A stretch of DNA of 6,284 nucleotides from Pseudomonadota bacterium (GTDB lineage Bacteria; Myxococcota; Polyangia; GCA-2747355; JACKDQ01). The position numbers were made by a program, and so were the translations under genes. Under the pieces are notes generated by a model. It was not told where the DNA came from, searched no databases, and saw only the letters and a program-made list of their open reading frames with translations. The stretch is from positions 1 to 6,284 of the forward strand of contig JAUVBO010000184.1 in the NCBI GenBank assembly GCA_030591195.1, written 5' to 3'. Below are positions 1 to 4,764 of the stretch, one piece after another (the stretch's first letter is position 1; every line of letters begins with the position of its first letter).

Positions 1-189
1 CATCAACGGACCCGGAACCTTGGTCAGGTTCAGCACCTCGGCCAGCCGGTCCTTGACGAAGCTGTTGCAGCGCTCGATGGCGGTGGCGGTCTTGCGATAG
101 TCGAGGTAGGGGAGGTACTGCTTGCTCTTTCGCAGCCGGCGAAGATCGGCGGTGCTGTCCATCTCGTCCTTGCTGAACTTGGGGCTCAT
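1..189 (-). CDS. asnA: Aspartate-ammonia ligase (AsnA-type) paralog, 5' part only
   Basis: Only the first 63 codons are in the window; the gene runs off the left edge with its frame open. The ATG at 189-187 is preceded by a purine-rich AGGAGGAGA ribosome binding site about 9-11 nt upstream. The protein starts MSPKFSKDEMDST, exactly like the complete AsnA at 322-1461. By my ungapped count 39 of 63 residues are identical, including the block YLDYRKTA (residues 28-35) and the segment LNL.KVP.PLM (53-63), which matches the end of the first helix and the first strand of AsnA (E. coli LIEVQAPIL). The family is an adenylate-forming asparagine synthetase with a class II aminoacyl-tRNA-synthetase-like fold. 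None of the catalytic residues lies in the visible part, so activity cannot be judged. The two genes are tandem duplicates separated by 132 nt. This copy may have its own promoter at 249-257. Confidence 0.85.
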   Translation of the reverse strand, partial: MSPKFSKDEMDSTADLRRLRKSKQYLPYLDYRKTATAIERCNSFVKDRLAEVLNLTKVPGPLM

Positions 190-248
190 CTCGACGTTCT
201 CCTCCTGCTCTGCTCTGCGGTAGCACAGACGGCAGACCTTGAGCCCCG

Positions 249-257
249 TTTATACCA
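249..257 (-). promoter_or_regulatory. Possible extended -10 promoter element for the second asnA copy
   Basis: On the minus strand the sequence reads TGG-TATAAA, which fits an extended -10 element (TGn followed by 5 of 6 bases of TATAAT). It is the most AT-rich spot in the 132-nt gap between the two asnA genes. It would start transcription near 242, giving a 5' leader of about 50 nt before the ATG at 189. I see no convincing -35 box at 16-18 bp, which an extended -10 does not strictly need. A single short motif can arise by chance. Confidence 0.35.
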
Positions 258-288
258 TGCTTCCCTTTCGCTCTGGAGACGGTCCAGC

Positions 289-321
289 GAGGAGAGGGAG
301 AGGAGTGGGAGGAGAGTGGGG
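289..321 (-). terminator. C-rich, G-free tract after the asnA stop; possible Rho-utilisation site
   Basis: Directly after the TGA stop of the complete asnA (322-324), the minus-strand transcript would have 33 nt without a single G: 22 C, the rest U with two A. A long C-rich, G-poor unpaired segment just past a stop codon is the known signature of a Rho loading site, so Rho-dependent termination between the two asnA copies is plausible. No intrinsic terminator with a U-run is visible in this gap. The only inverted repeat, CTGGA-N5-TCCAG at 273-287, is short. The homopurine/homopyrimidine nature could alternatively favour triplex DNA. The assignment is inference. Confidence 0.3.
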
Positions 322-1461
322 TCACATGGGGAACAGCCAGCGGCGGCGGCGGCGCTGCTCGCCGGTGCGGCCCTCGACCAGTCCCGGGGCGTCGCTGAGC
401 AGGGGGATGTGACGCTTCGACATCTCGCGAACCATCTTCTCCGGCCAGATCGCGACCTGAACCTCGCCGATGTGGGCCTTGCGGAGAAAGTACATGTTGA
501 GCCGCGACTTACCGATGCCGCCGCCCACCGACGGCACGCACTCGCCCCTGATGATCTTCTGGTGGTAGAAGAGGTTCGCGCGGTCCATGTTGTCGCGCAG
601 CTTGAGCTGCCGCAGCAGCGCCTCGCTGTCGACCCGGATGCCCATCGAGTGGATCTCGATCGACGCGCCGAGGATCGGGTGCCAGACGAGGAAGTCGCCG
701 TTGAGCCCGACGTGGCCCGGCTTCGACTCGCTCGACCAGTCGTCGTGATCCACCGAGCGTGACTCGTAGGACCGCGAGCCGATGCCGATCAGAAACACCG
801 CCCCCTCCTCCTTGCAGATCTGATCCTCGCGCTCCTGGGGCGACAGATCGGGGTAGCGCCGCTCGAGGTCCTCGGTGAAGATCATGAACATCTTCTCGGG
901 CAGGATCGGCGCCGGCAGCTCGCGGAAGCAGCGGCAGACCTCGATCTCGGTCTTGCGGAAGGTCTCGTAGATCGCGGTCGCCATCTCGCAGAGGAAGTCG
1001 ACGTTGCGCTCGTCGGGCCCCATCACCCGCTCCCAGTCCCACTGCTCGACGTGGATCGAGTGGGTGTTGTCGAGGCTCTCGTCCTGCCGCACCGCGTGCA
1101 TGTCGGCGTAGAGCCCCTCGCCCGGCGCGAAGTCGTACTCGTTGAGCGCCAGCCGCTTCCACTTGCCGAGCGAGCGCACCACCTCGGCCTTCTTGCCGAC
1201 CACGTCGAGCACGTCGCAGACGATCGGGATGTGGCTCTTCTGATAGTCGTTGACGCCCGTGTGGGCCAGCACCATCAACGGCGAGGGCACCTTGATCAGG
1301 TTGAGCAGCTCGCAGAAGTGGCGCTGGAAGGTGTCGTTGGCCAGCACCAGGGCCTCGGCGGTCTTGCGGTAGTCGAGGTAGGGCATGTACTCCGCGCCAT
1401 CCTTGAGCTGGCGCAGGTCGGTGGTGCTGTCCATCTCGTCCTTGCTGAACTTCGGGCTCAT
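322..1461 (-). CDS. asnA: Aspartate-ammonia ligase (asparagine synthetase A)
   Basis: This 379-residue protein should make asparagine from aspartate, ammonia and ATP (AMP-forming) in the cytoplasm. The match to E. coli AsnA is visible along most of the length: SLGKWKRLAL (97-106), APGEGLYADMHAVR (112-125), QWDWERVMG (140-148), GAVFLIGIG (220-228), GLNGDFLVW (252-260), HSMGIRVD (271-278) and GGGIGKSRL (313-321). Residues corresponding to E. coli Asp46, Ser72, Lys77, Gln116, Asp118, Asp235 and Arg299 are kept (D72, S97, K102, Q140, D142, D256, R320), so it looks active. It is about 50 residues longer than E. coli AsnA (330): an N-terminal extension of some 25 residues and a C-terminal tail with a run of five Arg, encoded by five CGC codons at 340-354. 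The ATG at 1461 has AGGAGAG 8-9 nt upstream, and the paralog shares the same N-terminus, which supports this start. A 30-bp block (1423-1452) is identical to 151-180 in the second copy. Confidence 0.93.
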   Translation of the reverse strand: MSPKFSKDEMDSTTDLRQLKDGAEYMPYLDYRKTAEALVLANDTFQRHFCELLNLIKVPSPLMVLAHTGVNDYQKSHIPIVCDVLDVVGKKAEVVRSLGKWKRLALNEYDFAPGEGLYADMHAVRQDESLDNTHSIHVEQWDWERVMGPDERNVDFLCEMATAIYETFRKTEIEVCRCFRELPAPILPEKMFMIFTEDLERRYPDLSPQEREDQICKEEGAVFLIGIGSRSYESRSVDHDDWSSESKPGHVGLNGDFLVWHPILGASIEIHSMGIRVDSEALLRQLKLRDNMDRANLFYHQKIIRGECVPSVGGGIGKSRLNMYFLRKAHIGEVQVAIWPEKMVREMSKRHIPLLSDAPGLVEGRTGEQRRRRRWLFPM

Positions 1462-1538
1462 CGTGGGCTCTCTCCTGGTTCACCCTGGGACAAACTGGCG
1501 GAGACCCGTGGCGCTAGCACGGAGGCGCCCGCCGGCAT

Positions 1539-1589
1539 GAAGTCTAGGTTGTCTATGGTTTTGGTAGACTTCGCTTGGAAGCCTGTAAA
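1539..1589 (-). promoter_or_regulatory. Candidate promoter and operator-like inverted repeat upstream of asnA
   Basis: The 288-nt gap between the binding-protein gene and asnA has an AT-richer patch here. On the minus strand TTTACA (1584-1589, 5 of 6 to TTGACA) stands 17 bp from TACCAA (1561-1566), a weak -10 match. A perfect 8-bp inverted repeat, GAAGTCTA (1539-1546) and TAGACTTC (1565-1572) with 18 bp between, overlaps the spacer and the -10. Inside it lie the near-direct repeats GTCTAGGTT (1542-1550) and GTCTATGGTT (1551-1560). An arrangement of this kind could be a repressor or activator site controlling asnA. The leader to the ATG at 1461 would be about 95 nt. Both the promoter and the operator role are inference. 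Confidence 0.3.
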
Positions 1590-1690
1590 GCTGGCCGTCG
1601 ATCGGATGCGGCGGGAGGATTGGCGTCGAATGCGATCGATCGACAGCCAGGAGCTGGGCAGGTCTTCGTTGCTAGGAGTGATTGCGGGGC

Positions 1691-1714
1691 CCTGGCCCGC
1701 TGACGCGGGCCAGG
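1691..1714 (-). terminator. Strong 10-bp hairpin downstream of the binding-protein gene
   Basis: CCTGGCCCGC (1691-1700) and GCGGGCCAGG (1705-1714) are perfect inverse complements around a TGAC loop (plus strand; GTCA on the minus strand). The hairpin begins 36 nt past the TAG stop of the substrate-binding-protein gene, where a terminator is expected. Neither strand has a U-run after the stem, so it is not a canonical intrinsic terminator. In high-GC bacteria stem-only hairpins like this often serve as weak terminators or protect mRNA 3' ends. The hairpin is certain from sequence; its function is inferred. Confidence 0.55.
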
Positions 1715-1749
1715 ATTCCCGTTAGATCAACGATCAGCAGGCTCGAGGA

Positions 1750-3150
1750 CTACTCGAAGCTACCCACTGCGTAGGCCTTCTTGACCTCGTAGGCGTCCGC
1801 GGCATCGTTCGGACCGAAGGTCCGGAACGGGTTGCTCTTCAGGTCGCCGGTGTCATCCCAGTTGAGCGGGCCGGCTGCACCCTCGAGGTGGACCTTCTTG
1901 CCGTCGGCGATCGCATCAGCAGCGGCCTTGAAGCCGTCAGCGCCGATGCCGACCTCGACCTCGTCGTCCGAGTGGTTCTTCTCCTTGAAGTTCTGCAGAC
2001 CCTCCCAGACGCCCGCGGCGGTGTAGTTTTCATCACCGGCGTAGAGCAGCCCGAGGGCAAAGGCGAAGACGCAGTCATAGGAGGTGGGCGAGAAGGCGTC
2101 GGGATCGGCGCTGAACTTGGCCTTGAAGTCGGTGGTGAACTGGTCCGAGTTCTTGCCGGCGAAGTTGTCCGACTCGGTGCCGATGATGGTGTTCTTGGCG
2201 TCGGCGTCGAGCCAGGTCTTGAGGTCCTTGGCGATGGTGAAGACGTCGTCGGTGCGGCCGCCGTCCGGCAGCAGGATCGGGCCGACGTAGCCACCCTCGG
2301 TCAGGGCCTTGATGATGCCCGGGGCCTGGGCCTTCTGGGTCGTGAGGACGACGACGCTGATCGAGCCGTCGCCGGACTTGGCGATCAGCTCATCGAGGTT
2401 GGTCTTCTCAGCGGTGGCGTCGAAATCGCCCGTGGGGTGGACCTGCTCCCAGACGACCTTGGCGCCGAGCTTGGCCTTGAGCGCGTCACGCATACCGGAG
2501 CCGTAGGCGTCGTCGAGGCTGTAGACCGCGACCTTGTCCCAGCTGTTCTCCACGGTGGCGATGTGGGCCAGCAGAGCAGCCTGGAAGAAGTCGTGAACGA
2601 CGGTGCGGTAGAAGTTGTCGTTCTTGTCGAACTCGGTGGACTCGGTGCCGTCGCCGTTGGCGTTCAGCGTCGGGCTGCTGGCGGCGTTGGAGCACTGCGG
2701 GTACTTGGCGTACTTGCCCTCGCCGATCTTGGCCAGGATGCCCTTGGCGATGCCCGAGCCCATGCTGACCACGGCGACGGCGGGGGGGTCGTCGTCGAAG
2801 AGCTTGACCGCGTTTTCGCCGGCCTTGTCACCCGAGGCCGCGTCACCGACGGCCGGGGAGAGGTTCTTGATCGTGAGCTTCATCACGCCCGAGGCGGTGA
2901 TCTGCTCGGCGGCGAGCTCGGCAGCCTGCAGCCGCAGCTTGGCATTGTCGGAGATGTCGTCCCAGAGGGTCGCGCCGATGACGATCTCGGCTCCCGGCGG
3001 CGGGGGCGGAGGGGCGTCACCTTCCGGCACGGTGCTGTCATCGACCGGACCAGCATCGGTGCCAGGATTGTCTTCGTCGTCGGAGCTGCATGCGCCGAAG
3101 CACAGCACCAGCGAGAGCAACGCCGTCCACAGTACTGCATTCAATTTCAT
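1750..3150 (-). CDS. Lipoprotein ABC-transporter substrate-binding protein (branched-chain amino acid / Leu-Ile-Val-binding type)
   Basis: The 466-residue protein begins MKLNAVLWTALLSLVLCFGAC: a short charged start, a hydrophobic segment (about 5-20) and a lipobox-like FGA|C with Cys21 as the lipidated residue. An acidic linker (22-45) and a six-proline run (47-52) tether the domain. From residue 56 it follows the two-lobed periplasmic binding protein type 1 fold (Peripla_BP_6): EIVIGATLW (55-63), VAVVSMGSG (125-133), SNAASSPTL (154-162, like the ligand-binding loop of LivJ proteins), KVAVYSLDDAYGSGM (206-220), VVVLTTQ (266-272), and the C-terminal GPLNWDDTGD (427-436). I chose ATG 3150 over an upstream in-frame ATG at 3213 because GGAGGAG stands 5 nt before it (3156-3162) and because it puts the signal peptide at the N-terminus. 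The ligand is probably an amino acid or similar small molecule, but it cannot be read from sequence. No permease or ATPase gene is in the window, so it is an orphan here. Cys153 and Cys360 might form a disulfide. Confidence 0.88.
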   Translation of the reverse strand: MKLNAVLWTALLSLVLCFGACSSDDEDNPGTDAGPVDDSTVPEGDAPPPPPPGAEIVIGATLWDDISDNAKLRLQAAELAAEQITASGVMKLTIKNLSPAVGDAASGDKAGENAVKLFDDDPPAVAVVSMGSGIAKGILAKIGEGKYAKYPQCSNAASSPTLNANGDGTESTEFDKNDNFYRTVVHDFFQAALLAHIATVENSWDKVAVYSLDDAYGSGMRDALKAKLGAKVVWEQVHPTGDFDATAEKTNLDELIAKSGDGSISVVVLTTQKAQAPGIIKALTEGGYVGPILLPDGGRTDDVFTIAKDLKTWLDADAKNTIIGTESDNFAGKNSDQFTTDFKAKFSADPDAFSPTSYDCVFAFALGLLYAGDENYTAAGVWEGLQNFKEKNHSDDEVEVGIGADGFKAAADAIADGKKVHLEGAAGPLNWDDTGDLKSNPFRTFGPNDAADAYEVKKAYAVGSFE

Positions 3151-3570
3151 AGTCTCTCCTCCTTGTGCCCCCAAGGCTAAGCTTGCACGTGGGGAATACG
3201 GACTCAGATCCATTACTTGTCGGAATGGCCCTACTCTGCGCCAGCCCTACCGATTTCTGCAAACATTTTCGTGCCGGTACTGAACGGTTTTTTCCGTCAC
3301 TGTCCTACATTGGATGACATCTCGTCCGCCCTTGATCCCACCACCGGCTGCCCTGTCTGCTAACGGTGCGCTGTTAATTAACGGTGCAAGGATTGTAACG
3401 GGCCGGCGCACGAGTTGATTCCAAGGCGTGGTCGTCAAATGACATGGTTCCGATGGCGCCAGTTTGGGGCACTGGCAGATCGAAGTCCAATTTTCAGCAC
3501 CTCGACCGCTGCATTTCCCCCGTGGACGGCGCGGACGCGACCCTCGCAGTCCGTTGAGCTATCGCGGACG
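3151..3570. other. 420-nt non-coding region upstream of the binding-protein gene
   Basis: No credible gene is present: a minus-strand frame at 3247-3438 would need a TTG start without a ribosome binding site and resembles nothing I know. The region is clearly more AT-rich than its surroundings, notably 3250-3300 and 3370-3400. It should contain the terminator of the dehydrogenase gene ending at 3571 and the promoter of the binding-protein gene starting at 3150. I could not fix a -35/-10 pair. A small hairpin GCCAGT-N7-ACTGGC (3458-3476) lies about 95 nt past the dehydrogenase stop, without a U-run. The repeat cluster at 3361-3402 is listed separately. Confidence 0.6.
3361..3402. repeat. Three TAACGG repeats at 17-18 bp spacing with a GTTAATTAAC palindrome
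   Basis: TAACGGTGC occurs at 3361-3369 and again at 3379-3387 (18 bp apart). A third, shorter copy TAACGGG starts at 3396 (17 bp further). The second copy overlaps the perfect 10-bp palindrome GTTAATTAAC (3373-3382). On the minus strand, which is transcribed, these read GCACCGTTA. Spacing of nearly two helical turns on one face, in an AT-rich patch 210-250 bp upstream of the binding-protein start, is typical of a binding site for a multimeric transcription factor. I do not recognise the regulator. The function is inference. Confidence 0.4.
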
Positions 3571-4710
3571 CTAGGCTACCGCGTGGGGGTAGTCCGCGGC
3601 GCGGTGCTGGAAGCTCAAGATCTTGTCGTTTTCGATCACGCCCTGGCGGATCTCGATCGAGCGCCGCAGGGTCTCGTCGGCGGCCCAGCCGTCGGGGCCG
3701 GCCATCACCTGGTCGAGGAACGAGACCACCACCCGCGAGATCTCCCACGAGGCCGCTCGCCAGCTGTAGGTCGGCGTGTGGTCGACGGCGTAGTAGGTCG
3801 ACGGGCCGGCGGTGAAGCTCGGCTCCTCGAACGAGGTCGGCCGGGCGAAGGGAAAGCCCATCTTGTCGTCGCAGCTGATGTCGACGATCAGCGCGCCGCG
3901 CTTGAGCCGCTGCTCCTCGCCCTCGCGCAGGAACATCATCGGGTTGTCGGTGTCCTGGAAGGTGCCGTTGACGATCAGATCCGACTCGGCGAGGACCTCG
4001 ACCATCGGCCGGCGCTGGCCGTCGGGCTCGATCACCGTCATGCCCTCGCCGTCGCCGTCGCGCCGCATCCTGCCGTAGCGGCAGCCGAGCACCTGGTCGT
4101 GCACCGACCAGGGCGGCCGGCCGGTGTAGACGGTGATGTCCGTCACCCCGCGACCGGCCAGCGCGTAGATCGCGCCGCGACTGACCGAGCCGAGACTGAT
4201 CACCGTCGCCTTCAGCGGCGGGCCGTAGTTGCCGTCGATCCCGGTCAGGCCGAGGGCATGGATCACCCCGCAGTAGCCAGCCATCTCGTTGTTGCGGTAG
4301 AAGAGGTGCATGTCGCTGGCGTCGCCCTTCCAGGTGTACATCGCCTCGAAGGCCAGCAGCGTCAGGCGCCGGTCGATCGCCACCTGGGTCATCTCCTGCC
4401 CCTGGACGCAGTGGGGCCAGCCCCAGAGCACCGCCCCCTCGCGCATCTCGCGCAGATCCTCCGGCAGCGGCTTGGGCAGCAGGACGATCTCGCTGTCGCC
4501 GACGATCTCCTCGTGGGACCGCACGCCGCCGAAGCGGCGCTCGAGCTCGCTGTCCGGCACGCCGAAGGGCAGGCCATAGCCACGCTCGAAGGAGATCAGC
4601 CGGCGTAGCGCCTCAGGGATCCGATCGAAGTGGTCCGGGTGGATCGGCCGCCGGTGCTCGTTCTCCTTGCGCGGCTCGGCGGTCACTCCGAGGGTCATCT
4701 GCGATGTCAT
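3571..4710 (-). CDS. AlaDh/PNT-fold dehydrogenase, N5-(carboxyethyl)ornithine synthase / lysine-ketoglutarate reductase type
   Basis: This 379-residue cytosolic enzyme has the alanine dehydrogenase / transhydrogenase fold used for NAD(P)H-dependent reductive condensation of a diamino acid with a keto acid. Visible family features are RKENEHRRPIHP (14-25, substrate-binding Arg20), LLPKPLP (77-83, Lys80), GWPHCVQ (97-103, His100, the catalytic-region His), YRNNEMAGY (138-146), a Rossmann turn variant in VISLGSVSRGAI (170-181), VDISCD (276-281) and YAVDHTPTYSWRAASWEIS (307-325), equivalent to the conserved IDHLPS..PREAS of yeast saccharopine dehydrogenase LYS1. The RNNE-AG and VDHTP blocks remind me most of N5-(carboxyethyl)ornithine synthase. 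That enzyme is about 313 residues, so this one is longer and near LYS1 (373). The neighbouring SDH-type gene, 54 nt upstream, argues for a lysine-ketoglutarate reductase role making saccharopine. ATG 4710 has GGAG 10 nt upstream; a second ATG at 4698 is possible but lacks a site. The exact substrate is unresolved. Confidence 0.75.
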   Translation of the reverse strand: MTSQMTLGVTAEPRKENEHRRPIHPDHFDRIPEALRRLISFERGYGLPFGVPDSELERRFGGVRSHEEIVGDSEIVLLPKPLPEDLREMREGAVLWGWPHCVQGQEMTQVAIDRRLTLLAFEAMYTWKGDASDMHLFYRNNEMAGYCGVIHALGLTGIDGNYGPPLKATVISLGSVSRGAIYALAGRGVTDITVYTGRPPWSVHDQVLGCRYGRMRRDGDGEGMTVIEPDGQRRPMVEVLAESDLIVNGTFQDTDNPMMFLREGEEQRLKRGALIVDISCDDKMGFPFARPTSFEEPSFTAGPSTYYAVDHTPTYSWRAASWEISRVVVSFLDQVMAGPDGWAADETLRRSIEIRQGVIENDKILSFQHRAADYPHAVA

Positions 4711-4764
4711 GTCAGTCCGTCTCCGTTGCGATGGGTTCTGCGCCCTGCGCGACCTGCGCCGCGC

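Noticed and set aside
273..287. Small hairpin CTGGA-N5-TCCAG between the asnA copies
   Set aside because: Five-bp arms without a U-run are too weak to call as an intrinsic terminator.
509..1483. Long minus-strand frame overlapping asnA in another phase
   Set aside because: An Arg/Ala/Pro/Gly-rich frame-shifted reading of the well-conserved AsnA coding sequence; not a second gene.
1888..3180. 430-codon plus-strand open frame opposite the binding-protein gene
   Set aside because: The composition is dominated by Val, Gly, Asp and Leu without a domain, and it mirrors the real minus-strand gene. It is an antisense artefact.
3262..3279. Possible sigma-54 promoter: minus strand GGCACG followed by TTTGCA
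   Set aside because: The GG and GC dinucleotides are separated by 13 nt rather than the strictly required 10, so it does not fit the -24/-12 spacing.
3284..3297. ACGG-TTTTTT-CCGT symmetrical element upstream of the binding-protein gene
   Set aside because: Arms of only 4 bp around a T6 centre; easily due to chance, with no matching second copy.
3247..3438. 63-codon minus-strand frame in the intergenic region
   Set aside because: It starts at TTG with no ribosome binding site, has no recognisable similarity, and lies in AT-rich regulatory-looking DNA.
3415..4608. Long plus-strand open frame opposite the AlaDh/PNT-fold gene
   Set aside because: Its product is rich in Arg, Ala, Val, His and Asp with no recognisable motif. 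It is the expected antisense shadow of a high-GC gene with G/C third positions. The minus-strand frame has clear family motifs.
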